A stretch of 64,000 bases of DNA, from the NCBI GenBank assembly GCA_937625935.1, contig OW569349.1:372001-436000 (forward strand), in the 5' to 3' direction. This document shows positions 34,209 through 45,000 of the stretch, in pieces. Numbering within the stretch: position 1 is the stretch's first letter; every line of letters starts with the position of its first letter. The position numbers were made by a program, and so were the translations under genes. Source of the stretch: Tetramitus jugosus (lineage: Eukaryota > Heterolobosea > Eutetramitea > Acrasida > Vahlkampfiidae). Under the pieces are notes generated by a model that was not told where the DNA came from, ran no database searches, and saw nothing but the letters and a program-made list of their open reading frames with translations.

Positions 34209-35948
34209 ATGTACCATAATAACAGTTTCCCAACATCACCCAGTCGGAATTCCACGGATAACGACGACCATTTGAATCATGTCACTTTCCAACACGGGGA
34301 GAAAAATAATCTGGAGAGTGAGGTGGATGCTGTTGTCGAACCATCTGACGCCGAAAGAAGAAACCATGCCGCAGCTGTCCAGGACAACAACACTTTTCAG
34401 ATTCATGAAGAAAACTCAACAACAACAGCTACTACTACTACTACTCAGGATTCAACAGAAACAATGATGAGTGCTGCCACATCAACAACAACAATAGCAA
34501 CAGCCGCAGCGACATCGACATCCATACGGAACTTTGAAATCATAAAGTCAAAACTGTTGGGCAAAGGTTCATTCGGTAGTGTTTATCTGGGCCGGAATCG
34601 CATCACGGATGATCTCGTTGCGGTCAAAGTGATCAACAAGAAGGAAATGGTGGACAAAATTGGTCTAAAACTGACCAACAAGTACCTGAAGAGTGAAGTC
34701 GATAGCATGACACGTGTAAACCACAAGAATGTGTTGCGTTTGCTGGGGAAAACTTCATCTGGCAGTGAGTGTAAACTAGTGCTTGAAAAGTGTGACATTG
34801 GCTTCGATGGCTATCTGACACACAAGACGAAACTGTATGAGAAAAAGTATGGATCAATCTATGCGAAGAAGACTACTCAAAGGAAACCCATTTTGTCTGA
34901 GCCAGAGATACGGTACTGGTTGCATCAGCTGTTCAGTGGTCTGCACTGTCTTCATACGCATCAACTGATACATAGAGATATCAAACCTGGGAATTTGTTG
35001 CTGATGATTATCGAAACAAAGGAGCACACAGACAGCTGGGAGCGCTTTGTTTTAAAGATTGCAGATTTTGGATTGTCAAAGTATCTGGCTGAGGACACAC
35101 TGACGAATACAGTTGTTGGTTCGAAGCCATTTATGAGTCCAGAGGTATCCACTCACAAGCCGTACACGAAATCTGCCGACATGTGGTCCGTAGGTTGTGT
35201 TTTGCACATGTGTATATCAGGTAAGTTATCATGGGATCATTCCATGAGTTTGAGGAAATATTTGGACAGACAGTTTGAGTTGTCAGAGGAACTCAAGGAT
35301 TTGACATGTCAATTACTGCAAAAAGATCCCAACGAGAGAATTGATTGTGCTGCTGCTTTGAGCCACTCCTTTTTCAATGGGAAGTTTGAGAATACAAGAA
35401 TAGTTGAATCAGATACAATTGGAGAGACACCTACTATTCCAGATTCTGAGAACCATGAGCGAGTCGGATTTGTACATTATGAACCACCACATTTGGAGAT
35501 TATCAATACTCCTGAACCACCTACCACTGATACTATTAACAAGGATGCAGCTGAGGATGACGAAATAATGAATTATGACTACGAAGAAGTGTACAATGGA
35601 ATGATAATGCTAAACAAACGAACAATTCACATGTACAGAAATCAAGAGACTGTGACTGTAACGTTTCCATCTCTTGCACCAAATCGCACTTATCTCATCA
35701 GTATTCACAATGATGTCTCATCCTTTGACGATGACATGGTGTGTGCCATCCAACTAAATGGATCTGATGGTGCACGATCATTGTGGAAGGGCGAGATTAG
35801 CAGAGGAACACATGTGCAACAGAGCTTCATCGAACTCACCGATGTTGAAATCCAAGTGACCTGCTATCATTCTTACCCCTCTTACCTCCCGTATTCTTTG
35901 TTTGGACTGGGTATTACAGGGCATATCCAACTTCATTCAAGTAAATAG
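34209..35948 (+). CDS. Ser/Thr protein kinase with a C-terminal beta-rich domain
   Basis: 579 residues. The kinase domain runs from about residue 108 to 395. It has glycine loop GKGSFGSVYLG, ATP-anchoring Lys in VAVKVI near residue 138, catalytic loop HRDIKPGNLLL near 254, metal-binding DFG in IADFGLS near 285, and SPE in place of APE. All catalytic residues are present, so it should be active. The overall style is CAMK/ULK-like, but I cannot place a family. The N-terminus is Thr/Asn-rich and disordered. After a linker, residues about 455-575 form a second predicted beta-rich module (MIMLNKRTIHMYRNQETVTV; TYLISIHNDVSSFDDDMVCA). It lacks a recognised name and may bind a ligand or regulate the kinase. 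The stop overlaps the 3' end of the convergent ERMARD-like gene by about 12 nt. Confidence 0.85.
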   Translation: MYHNNSFPTSPSRNSTDNDDHLNHVTFQHGEKNNLESEVDAVVEPSDAERRNHAAAVQDNNTFQIHEENSTTTATTTTTQDSTETMMSAATSTTTIATAAATSTSIRNFEIIKSKLLGKGSFGSVYLGRNRITDDLVAVKVINKKEMVDKIGLKLTNKYLKSEVDSMTRVNHKNVLRLLGKTSSGSECKLVLEKCDIGFDGYLTHKTKLYEKKYGSIYAKKTTQRKPILSEPEIRYWLHQLFSGLHCLHTHQLIHRDIKPGNLLLMIIETKEHTDSWERFVLKIADFGLSKYLAEDTLTNTVVGSKPFMSPEVSTHKPYTKSADMWSVGCVLHMCISGKLSWDHSMSLRKYLDRQFELSEELKDLTCQLLQKDPNERIDCAAALSHSFFNGKFENTRIVESDTIGETPTIPDSENHERVGFVHYEPPHLEIINTPEPPTTDTINKDAAEDDEIMNYDYEEVYNGMIMLNKRTIHMYRNQETVTVTFPSLAPNRTYLISIHNDVSSFDDDMVCAIQLNGSDGARSLWKGEISRGTHVQQSFIELTDVEIQVTCYHSYPSYLPYSLFGLGITGHIQLHSSK

Positions 35949-38471
35949 TAATTTATTGCTTACCAGAAATTGAACAATTCGTGTGATCTCAAAACCAAAT
36001 GATCCTTCAAGAACACTATTGTACAATCTCTCTGTGTTGGTCAACAACTTCATCAATGCTCCATGTATCTGGCGATCTGAGGTTTCATCGTCTGCCTGTT
36101 GTTCTTGCATTTTACTGTATTGTCGCCTCAGGATGAGGAGTAAGACCTTAAATATTGTTTCGAGCAAAGGAATACACTGAGTAAGCGTTGTATAAATTTT
36201 TCGATGATTGGTTCTTGCAGTTCGGTTGTTGATCATTTCGATTAGTGCGGAAAGTTTGTCGGGTAGTGCTGTTCGAATCGGAAGTAAAAATTCTTCAAGT
36301 ATCTTCTTGCATATTGTGACATTACTGATATGTTGTGCTGAGGCATAGAAATGATCTCTGTAATGTTCAGGCAATCGATAATCGTCCCCTATAACTGTCT
36401 CTACTCTTTTTAATTCATCTTCAACACTAGTTAAATATTGCTGGATTTCCAAGCAAGTGAAGTCTGTACACTTGCTCGCTGGTAGTTTCGAATTTAACTG
36501 GAACTGACTCTCAATCAGTTGAGTAATGTCTCGGTTGTTATCAGGAGGAGATCCCTTTTTCAAGGAGTATCCATTTTTGGAAAAGGTACTGGTGTACTCA
36601 TGCAACTCCTTCACAAAAGGTCTATCAACGATCGTTTCTAGGAATATAGACAAAGTCTGGACAGCTTGATTCCACGATGAAATAAATTGGACTCGTATGT
36701 CATAGCATGAGACGTGACCCTTGTTTGTCAACATAGTATCAATAGCAGATCTAATGATAGGGGACTTAATTGCTGTCTCATTCTCCTCATGGGTCAGCCT
36801 CTTTGCTATGCAAACAAATACCATCAGAAAGTGAAGAGCCAAATTAGAGCTAAATTGTTCGACCTCATTATGTGCCACCTTATCTCTCAGCCTAGGTCCT
36901 TGATAATGGATAAATAGATCCAACAATGAATCAGTCAAATTCCATCCCAATACATGCCCAATTCTATTTGATAAATCACCGTGATATCCCTCCTCAACAT
37001 AATCTGAATCGATTAATGGATGCAATAAAATATCAAGAGTCGAAAACAACTCTCTACTCTCTGCTCTTAGCATATTTTCTTTCACAGGATTCAACGCTAC
37101 AAACACAATTCGTAGCAAGTGTTCCATCTGTGGGAACAGTAATGCAAGAGAATTGTGTAAATATCTGTTTCTCAATAACGGATCATTACACTCCAACGCT
37201 TTTTCATATTGATCAAATATCATTTCACAAATCTTTTTCCTTGAAAGAGGTACAAAGAATGATTGCTGAACGATACCTTTGGCATCTTGTACCGCTTGTC
37301 TCATCTCACTTTGGCTAATATCGGTCGATGATAACCATTTGGAGTATAATTCTGTAAAGCATTCATTGTTCTGTACCAACTGTTTCTTCCATATGAATTC
37401 CTTACTGTGTTCCTTTGTCCAGTTGATCACTTGTGAGCACAAACTCAAATATAAGATGACTAAGAACTGAACATAACACAACTGCATATGTCCTGTGGAT
37501 TCAATGAAACCGTGCCATGTAATATTTCGTAAATTGAGACCTGTTGGTCGGCCCATGAAGGCTGAGACTACAAAAATCACCTTCTCGTCCAATACTTCCT
37601 TCAATTCATCGGTCGCCAATATTTCTGTTAATGTTGCCGGTATGTTTACTTGATCTTCATTGTCCCCATGCACCACAACTCTCACAGTCTTAAAAGCTGA
37701 TGCAATCAATCGCTCAACAAATGTACTAAACACAGAAAACTGCATCAAGAGTTGTGTTCCCTCTGCGGGTGTGATCTCTCTTCTGATATTACTGCTGCTA
37801 CCATTATCCGTGAGACTGGAATGATCACCTATATCAAACAAGTATTGCAGAGAACTCTTTTCAACATTTAATTCCTTCAACAACGGCTCGTGCATATCAA
37901 TCAGGGAATGAATGGACACTCGTCGATGATTCAGAACATGAGAAGCACTTTGACTCCATTGTCTCAAATGAAATGCTGCTTGTCTGAATATCATGACATC
38001 AGAGTCGTCATCTTCTTCATCATTACTATTCAAACGCAAATTACCATGTTGTGCTCTCTGTTCAAAGTACTGTATAGAAGGCACCTTTTGCCATTCAATC
38101 AATAGTGACTCCTGACTCAAAACACACTTGAATGGAGTTGTATGATGATCGCTACTACCGTCATCTTCATCATTCTCATACTCTTCTTCTTGCTTATTCG
38201 TATCATGATCAGTAGCAGCAACCACAACAAGTGCTGACACGTAATCGGACAGACACGAATATTGATCAATCGTCGCATCTCTCCACAAGAATTCTTCTTC
38301 TTCTGCTTTGTCTCCTCCTGTGTGATCCATTCCCATCATATGATGACTCGTCGTCGTCATCACAACAGATGAGGAACGATGATTATTTTGATTGTTGCTC
38401 TTCCATTTTTGATAATGGTGAAGAAAATTGCGAGTGTACAAGTGTTTTCGAATGACAGAGGAGCAGCTCAT
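35937..38471 (-). CDS. ERMARD-like protein (DUF4209 family)
   Basis: 844 residues in one exon. The diagnostic piece is near residue 300: FMGRPTGLNLRNITWHGFIE, matching the family block that reads GLNLRN..WHGF. A second one follows near 500: LLDLFIHYQGPRLRDKVAHNEV, the R-D-x-x-A/S-H-G/N-E helix of DUF4209. ERMARD is an ER-associated protein implicated in RNA decay and brain development in vertebrates; its chemistry is unknown. The sequence is otherwise alpha-helical with an acidic insert in the N-terminal third. One hydrophobic stretch just after the first block (QFLVILYLSLCSQVI) could be membrane-associated. The call rests on the two motifs. Confidence 0.7.
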   Translation of the reverse strand: MSCSSVIRKHLYTRNFLHHYQKWKSNNQNNHRSSSVVMTTTSHHMMGMDHTGGDKAEEEEFLWRDATIDQYSCLSDYVSALVVVAATDHDTNKQEEEYENDEDDGSSDHHTTPFKCVLSQESLLIEWQKVPSIQYFEQRAQHGNLRLNSNDEEDDDSDVMIFRQAAFHLRQWSQSASHVLNHRRVSIHSLIDMHEPLLKELNVEKSSLQYLFDIGDHSSLTDNGSSSNIRREITPAEGTQLLMQFSVFSTFVERLIASAFKTVRVVVHGDNEDQVNIPATLTEILATDELKEVLDEKVIFVVSAFMGRPTGLNLRNITWHGFIESTGHMQLCYVQFLVILYLSLCSQVINWTKEHSKEFIWKKQLVQNNECFTELYSKWLSSTDISQSEMRQAVQDAKGIVQQSFFVPLSRKKICEMIFDQYEKALECNDPLLRNRYLHNSLALLFPQMEHLLRIVFVALNPVKENMLRAESRELFSTLDILLHPLIDSDYVEEGYHGDLSNRIGHVLGWNLTDSLLDLFIHYQGPRLRDKVAHNEVEQFSSNLALHFLMVFVCIAKRLTHEENETAIKSPIIRSAIDTMLTNKGHVSCYDIRVQFISSWNQAVQTLSIFLETIVDRPFVKELHEYTSTFSKNGYSLKKGSPPDNNRDITQLIESQFQLNSKLPASKCTDFTCLEIQQYLTSVEDELKRVETVIGDDYRLPEHYRDHFYASAQHISNVTICKKILEEFLLPIRTALPDKLSALIEMINNRTARTNHRKIYTTLTQCIPLLETIFKVLLLILRRQYSKMQEQQADDETSDRQIHGALMKLLTNTERLYNSVLEGSFGFEITRIVQFLVSNKLLFT

Positions 38472-38604
38472 TGATGGATGAAAAATGAAGAAGGTTGTTA
38501 CAATGTGATTGATTTTTTTTTTATATATTTGTTCTCGAATGATTGTTCAAACAAAGACTGCCCATAATTGATGTTCTGTGCAAATTGGAATTGTCAATAG
38601 CACC

Positions 38605-40914
38605 TTAGAGGAGATGGTAATAAGTAAGGTGCAGAACAACACCCAGTAGAGCAACAATCATTGCCAAATGTAAAGTCTTACCACTGTTGGAGTGCTCTGA
38701 TGATGTCCTTGGGGTTGTACTTCCTTCATGAGAATGAGAACGAGAAACAGCAGTCGATGGAGTGGTTGAAGGTGTGGAGGTTGACCAAGAGGGTAGTGGA
38801 TCCGTGGAGGAACTAATGTTCCTTGGAGGTATATCAGGTGAAGAGGAAACTCTCTCGACCACTTCGCCATTGACACAGCTGCTGACATCCGTGTAATAGC
38901 ACTTCTGAGAGGTACCACATGTTTTTTGCCCGGATCTACATACCTTTCCACTGATACAAGACAATTCGTTTGGATTGTAGCACATGCCATTGCAGCAGTT
39001 ATTGGGACAGAGATCACAAATCGAATTTGTCTGACATGTCTGTCCGACTGGACATAACACGTGATTAGGACAGTAATAGAGGGCAGGATCATAACATGCT
39101 CCATTACAACATTGGGAACCATCACACAAGTAAGAATCAAGACAACATGAATCAAATAGAAGGTTCTTGCTCGCTTGTTCTGTTGTCATAATGCCATAAA
39201 CATGCACCTTTGATTGGGTTTCTGGAGGAAGAGCTAGAGATGGAACATACACCTTACCATTGGCAACCATTGGAGTGTTAAACTTAGCGAGTTCCCCAAG
39301 ACCATCTCTGCAAGGAACCATGTTGGAATTCCATAATTCTGCCAAATTTTCTGCATTGAAAGCTCGGAGCACTCCAGGTCTCAGTTGTCTATTGGAAGAC
39401 CCTGCTGTGGAATGAGTAGCCCAAATGATACCACTTCCAGCAGTGAATCCATTGGCACTAAGTGATATAATACCTCCGGGGAAGGCAACTGCAGGGGTAA
39501 TCTCTCTAGATTTGATTGGATCCTCGATATCTAAAGTACCAAGCTTACCATTCGCTTTTAGCACAAACCCTTTCAAAACGTCGTCAATAGGCCATACATA
39601 AACGATGGTTCCTCTACTAGTTTGCCAATAAGTGGCACCTCCATGAGTGCCCGTGTTCAACTTGGGATAATCTGTACCTGAGTTAGGATTGGGCTTGAAT
39701 GTTTGAATACATGTGTTCGAAGTGTCTGAATGATGACCCATATCATTCTTATCAACAAGATAGCAGTATCCTTGCTTGGAGCAAGAGAAAATAAGATTCG
39801 TGTTAGGAATGAGCAATGGTCCAGCAGTTCCCATATCCAGATCAAGATCCCACAACTCCCTCCAATTGTAAGGAGTGAAATAATCGATCAAACCATTCTG
39901 TACATCGAAAGTTCCATCAAATCTTCCTCCTACTACTGTCTTCGTGAGATCAATTTTCAGATTCGAGTTGCCCCAATCTGTTCCTGCACTGAAGTATCCA
40001 TTTGCTGTCACCATATAGGCATAGGTTCCATCGTACACAAGACCCTGTCCCGATTGCCAAATACTACCTTCTTTACCGTTTGGCGTAGTACACCAAACAA
40101 ACTTTCTTTGCAGAGTTGTCTTGTCATAACCAAACAACCATCCATGATAGATTGGTTTAGTACAGTACGATCCAAAAGCAAAGTACACATTACCATTAAT
40201 AAGAGTGAGAGCCAATCTTTGGTTTTGAGTAAGACTCGTGAACGGAACAACTCCATTGACAGATCCATCACCAGTTCCCGGGAACTCTCCTTCTATGACA
40301 ACGGGAGAGTTCGCTCTGTCATTACCTGTCAAGATATCAATAGCTCGCAGTCTATGTCTTACAATGTATGGATCATTGGATTCCTTGTTTACATGAACTA
40401 GGTATAAGGTATTGGTCTCTCTGTCAATCGCTGGGGTAGAGACAATACCAACTTCGACAAAGATATCAGTGTACACTGCACAGTGAGCACTTGGAGCACC
40501 AATTATTCCATCACTGATTGGTAGAGTAGGTCCAAAGTTTCGTTGCCAGAGAGGTTGGTCTGCGTTGGGATCATCCGCATCGAAAGCATACAGGTTGTTA
40601 CCCATGGTGGCCACAAATATTACATTGTGAGTTTTGCCATCCTGAGGCATCAATAGATTAGGAATGTATAAAACCTGAGAATACACGTGTCCTGTAACAG
40701 ATCTGGTAAATAAACTGCCAAACTTGTCATGATTGACATTACTCGTGTTTAGAATTGTCTCTTCCAAGTTGGCATTCGTTCTACTCATGTCGTACGAGCG
40801 AGTCCAGGTAGCATGTTGCTGCTCAGAATCTGCCGCGAAGAGTAACAGAAGTAGAATTGCCAGATAAGTTGACAAAAATAAACTTTTGATAAAGAATTTG
40901 TTATTTTCCTTCAT
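38605..40914 (-). CDS. Secreted/membrane PQQ-like beta-propeller protein with Cys-rich repeats
   Basis: 769 residues. An N-terminal hydrophobic segment (SLFLSTYLAILLLLLFAADS) is a signal peptide or anchor. About residues 30-575 form a beta-propeller of the PQQ/quinoprotein-like kind, with W-x-R-x-Y, VIFVATMGNNLYAFDADDP, STPAIDRETNTLYLVHV and GILWATHS-type blades. A Cys-rich region follows (about 590-690) with three CC-N-G/M-C-Y/F-x repeats (QCCNGACYDP; NCCNGMCYNP) and related CxxG-Q-x-C units. A Ser/Thr/Pro linker and a C-terminal hydrophobic end (LHLAMIVALLGVVLHLTYYHLL) complete it, consistent with a GPI signal or membrane anchor. I see no clear PQQ-binding Trp/Cys-Cys set, so enzyme activity is unproven. 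Bacterial-type propellers like this occur in Acidobacteria and planctomycetes, so transfer is possible but untested. Confidence 0.75.
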   Translation of the reverse strand: MKENNKFFIKSLFLSTYLAILLLLLFAADSEQQHATWTRSYDMSRTNANLEETILNTSNVNHDKFGSLFTRSVTGHVYSQVLYIPNLLMPQDGKTHNVIFVATMGNNLYAFDADDPNADQPLWQRNFGPTLPISDGIIGAPSAHCAVYTDIFVEVGIVSTPAIDRETNTLYLVHVNKESNDPYIVRHRLRAIDILTGNDRANSPVVIEGEFPGTGDGSVNGVVPFTSLTQNQRLALTLINGNVYFAFGSYCTKPIYHGWLFGYDKTTLQRKFVWCTTPNGKEGSIWQSGQGLVYDGTYAYMVTANGYFSAGTDWGNSNLKIDLTKTVVGGRFDGTFDVQNGLIDYFTPYNWRELWDLDLDMGTAGPLLIPNTNLIFSCSKQGYCYLVDKNDMGHHSDTSNTCIQTFKPNPNSGTDYPKLNTGTHGGATYWQTSRGTIVYVWPIDDVLKGFVLKANGKLGTLDIEDPIKSREITPAVAFPGGIISLSANGFTAGSGIIWATHSTAGSSNRQLRPGVLRAFNAENLAELWNSNMVPCRDGLGELAKFNTPMVANGKVYVPSLALPPETQSKVHVYGIMTTEQASKNLLFDSCCLDSYLCDGSQCCNGACYDPALYYCPNHVLCPVGQTCQTNSICDLCPNNCCNGMCYNPNELSCISGKVCRSGQKTCGTSQKCYYTDVSSCVNGEVVERVSSSPDIPPRNISSSTDPLPSWSTSTPSTTPSTAVSRSHSHEGSTTPRTSSEHSNSGKTLHLAMIVALLGVVLHLTYYHLL

Positions 40915-41238
40915 TATCGCCTATTATCCATAATATTGAGAATGTGCAATTGGTGTGATTAGTTGTTGTGAGTTCAAAAGATCAAAACACCCTTGGTTCA
41001 TTATCTACTCGGATAACTTTGCAACAAAGCGACTTAGCAAAAATAATTGTGATGCCCAGATCACAAAAAAAGGACAATCGATGTCAGAAGTTTAGTGGCT
41101 GGAGGTGTCCAAATCGCTTCGCGAATCCTGAAAAATAGACTGAACTCCTCCGACAAACAAGAGAACTGCTTACTTTTATTTCTCTTCCTCAATGTCAGAG
41201 TTGGAACGTTTCAAAAGTGTTCTGCTTAAGGATCTCCT
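40915..41238. other. Intergenic gap, PQQ-like protein / RIIAD1-like
   Basis: 324 bp on the 5' side of the PQQ-like gene and the 3' side of the RIIAD1-like gene. It must hold the promoter of the former. No open frame, RNA gene or known site was seen. Confidence 0.4.
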
Positions 41239-41529
41239 CTAGTTATTCGCCATGAATTCCTGTAGATCATTTCTGGTGAAGAATTGAATGTAACACTGTT
41301 CAATGTGATCTTCTTCTGGTTTTTTGTCGAGAACATTTTGTAAGGCCTTCGAAATCAACTTGAAAATCTCTGGGTGAGATCTAAGGTAAAGTTCATTGCA
41401 AAACTGTATTCTTCGTTTTTCTTTCTGTATCTTCTCTTCTTCTTCAATCGTTAACACATCAGATAGTTCGCATCTGGTTCTTGGAGCTCTCTTATGTGAT
41501 TCAATGACTAAAATATCATCCGAATCCAT
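41239..41529 (-). CDS. RIIAD1-like protein (RIIa dimerisation/docking-type helix)
   Basis: 96 residues from ATG 41529, close to the 92 of human RIIAD1. The segment FCNELYLRSHPEIFKLISKAL followed by a K-K-P-x-D/E turn and QFFTRNDLQEFM matches the RIIa-domain family, with Y-L-R-x-H-x-E then hydrophobic helix then KP then FF. RIIa and Dpy-30-type helices bind amphipathic anchoring helices in the radial spokes and central apparatus of flagella. The frame stays open 195 nt above this ATG to 41724 without another ATG, then meets a stop. A spliced 5' exon could therefore lengthen the protein. It is divergent from myosin I. Confidence 0.6.
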   Translation of the reverse strand: MDSDDILVIESHKRAPRTRCELSDVLTIEEEEKIQKEKRRIQFCNELYLRSHPEIFKLISKALQNVLDKKPEEDHIEQCYIQFFTRNDLQEFMANN

Positions 41530-42003
41530 CTCAATATTGGATCGAGGCTCGAGTCTATCGTTTGTAGAAGCAGGTTGAAGTAACGGTTGGTTGGCAAGAT
41601 CTTGTTGATGTCCTGAGACATGGTCGTAGTCAATTCTGTTCCCAGAAATAAACCGTCCTCGATTACTCCGACAGTACGGATTCGATCCATCAATGTCACC
41701 CGTCCAGTTTTTTGGCTGAATCACTCCTTTTCAGAGAGGAGGAATGGCATTGTTGTGTTTGTTGATTACACACAACACTTATGACAACACACCTGCCGGT
41801 AAATTCGAATCTCTCCATTTCCACTGCTGTGCTCCACAAACCATACGACTGCGAAGAAGCTACAACAAACAAAAACAAACACAACAACCTGAACCATATC
41901 ACCAACAAAAGCAAAAACACACAACATCTAACAGTGTCGGGTGTGAACAAACAACAAAAAACAACAAATAACAATAACAAATAACAATAGTTCATCATCA
42001 CAA
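41530..42003. promoter_or_regulatory. Intergenic region, RIIAD1-like / myosin I
   Basis: 474 bp. The left 195 nt continue the RIIAD1-like reading frame without an ATG and may be coding in a spliced form. The right half is CAA/ACA-rich with tandem AAATAACAAT-type words and looks like the myosin 5' UTR. No other gene was seen. Confidence 0.4.
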
Positions 42004-45000
42004 ATGTCAGGAGGAGTGGAGAATATGATCATGTTGGACAACGTTCAAGAGAACGCTGTCCGAGACAACCTAAAGAAACGATATGCCAAGGATGAGATTT
42101 ACACCTATATCGGTGATGTACTCATCAGTGTCAACCCGTTCAAGAATATTTCAAACATGTATTCTGATGTAAGTGCTGTTGTTTCCGCTTTTTGTCATCA
42201 TCATTATCATCATTGTCATTGTCATCTCACACCACCACCACCACTATGTCAAATAGTTCAAGCTCCGAGACTACAGAGCCAAGTATCCCTATGAACTGCC
42301 ACCGCATGTTTTTGCCATTGCAGAGAGTGCGTACCGTGGTATCATTACGGATCGAAAATCACAGGCCATCATCATTACTGGTGAGTCCGGTGCAGGTAAA
42401 ACAGAAGCCTCCAAGCACATCATGAGCTACTTGGCATCCATCAGTACAAGTGCCATGGCATCCAACAATACCAATGTCCGTTCCAAGAGCTTTGTTCAAA
42501 AAAAGGGTGCCTACGCATCTGCATCACTGCACCTTACGCAGCAACAACAGGATCAGGTACGAAATCAGATTCTCAAATCCAATCCGTTGCTCGAATCGTT
42601 TGGCAATGCCAAGACTGTACGAAACAACAATAGCTCCCGTTTCGGCAAGTACATGGAAATTTTCTTCTCGTTGCAAGGAACGATCATTGGCGGTCAAGTC
42701 ACACAGTTTCTGCTGGAAAAGTCCAGAGTCATCTCACAGACGATTGGCGAGCGAAATTTTCACATTTTTTATCAATTGTTCACGGACAAGGCATTGAAAA
42801 AGTCGTTGGAGTTGGATTCGCCACAGCAGTTTCGTTATTTGAACCAGTCCAATTGTACAGAAGTAAAGGACATTGATGATGCAAAGGACTTTTCAGAGAC
42901 AAAGGACGCATTTAACAGCATGGGTGTCAAGAAGGCGACCCAGGACAGAATTTATGAGCTGTTGGCCGCTGTTCTACACATGGGTAACATTGAGTTTGCC
43001 GAGTCTCCAAACTCTGGTTGTAAAGTAATCAATATGAACACGTTGGCTCTTGTGGCCAGATTGTTAAGCATTGAACCACTGGCACTGGAGAGTGGTCTCA
43101 CAACAAAGACTGTCGAAGCTGGAGGCAGAAAATCAATGTACTTGTCTCCGTTGAGAGCCGATGAGGCAGCGTACGTGAGAGATGCACTCGCAAAGGCACT
43201 CTATGGCAAGGTGTTTGATTTGATTGTAAAATTAGTGAATCGCTCGATTGAGAGAGCGGATAAGAGAATGTCAGAGAACAGACACACGAGTACTCCACTG
43301 TCGATTGGTATCTTGGACATTTATGGATTTGAGATTTTTGAGAGGAATTCATTTGAACAGTTGTGCATCAATTATGTGAATGAACGCTTGCAAAAGACAT
43401 TTATTGAGTTGACACTTGAATTGGAACAGAAAGAGTATGCCAGTGAAGGTATCAAATGGGAGAAGATTCCATACATTGACAATTCTCCTTGCTTGACAGC
43501 GATTGATGGCAAGATGGGTGTGTTTTCATTGCTGAATGAAGCTTGTCTCATGAAGAAGACCAATGTCCAATTCTTGGAATCATTGAAGCAGAACTTGAAG
43601 AATAACACTGCCATGGTGTGGAATGAGATTGATTTCAGTGACGGACTCTTTATTATGAAGCACTATGCTGGTGATGTGGCCTATTCCGCTGAAGAGTTTG
43701 TACAAAAGAACACGGATTCCATGTTGCAGAGTCTTGTGACAATGTTGTCCGTTAGTAACTGCTCTGTGATCACTGATATGTTTGCAAGTTTGCCAACTGA
43801 GGGAGACATGGGATCGTCTGCTGCTGCGACTACACCTCGCATGAGAGCTGCCAAGGATGTGAGTAAGAGACCACCCATGATTGCCACTCAGTTCAAGAAG
43901 CAAGTGGACGAACTGATTGAAAAGCTCTATCAATGTAATACTCATTATGTTCGTTGTATGAAACCCAATCAAGCCAAAGCCAGTAATCAATTCCTCGATG
44001 ATCAAATGTTGCATCAGATTCGCTACTTGGGTTTGTTGGAGAACATTCGTGTACGAAGAGCTGGTTTCGTCTATCGTCACACTTATTCTACCTTTGCTCA
44101 TCATTATGGACTCATTCTACACAAGGACCCGTCGTTCAAGGAATTGAAGGAAAGTGATCCAAAGGAGGCTTCAGTCAGAATTGTTAAGCATTTGTTGAGT
44201 AACACAGCGCAAGCAGACTCTGATAAACAAATGTATGCCTTGGGTAAGACAAAGGTGTTTATTCGAACACCTGAGCTCGTGTTTGCATTGGAAGAGATGA
44301 GAGAACAAGTCCTGCCTGATTTTGCAATTAGAATTCAGAAGCAGTACAGACGATACAAGGCCATCAAATTCTACATTGAACTCAAGAATGAAATGAGAGA
44401 GAAGATGGCGCAATGGAAGAAGAAGAGAAGAAGAGTCAGTATTAACAGAACACTTGTTGGAGATAATTTGAATCTTCAAGAATTAACAGGAGTGAATAAG
44501 ATTCTAACAAAGAACAAGGATCACGCCAGTGTCATGTTCTCTGGTATTGTTCAGAAGACCAATCGCCGAAACAAGATTCAAGAGAGAGTTCTCATGATTA
44601 CCAGAAATAATTTCTACACTTTGGCCAGAAAAGTGAAGAAGACTGGACCTGTGTACACCATGAAGAGACGAGTTCCACTTTCTGACATCACTAATGTCAC
44701 ATTGTCACCCTTGACAGACAATTTTATCATCATTGGTTGCAGCAACAAGCATGATTATGTACTAGAGAGTGATGATAAGACTGAGATTGTTGGTGTGTTG
44801 ATCCGTGCACTCAAGGACAATGAAAACAGAGACCTACCAGTTCAAATTTCTGATCGATTCCAGTACAAGGTTTCAAAATCTGAATCAAGGACTCTAACCT
44901 TTGTTCAGTCAACCACAGACGCACCAACTCCTGTTCAATTTGCAAAGGGCCAGGCGACTGTGTTTGTGAGAAACGAACCTGAAGCAAGATTTACGGCCCA

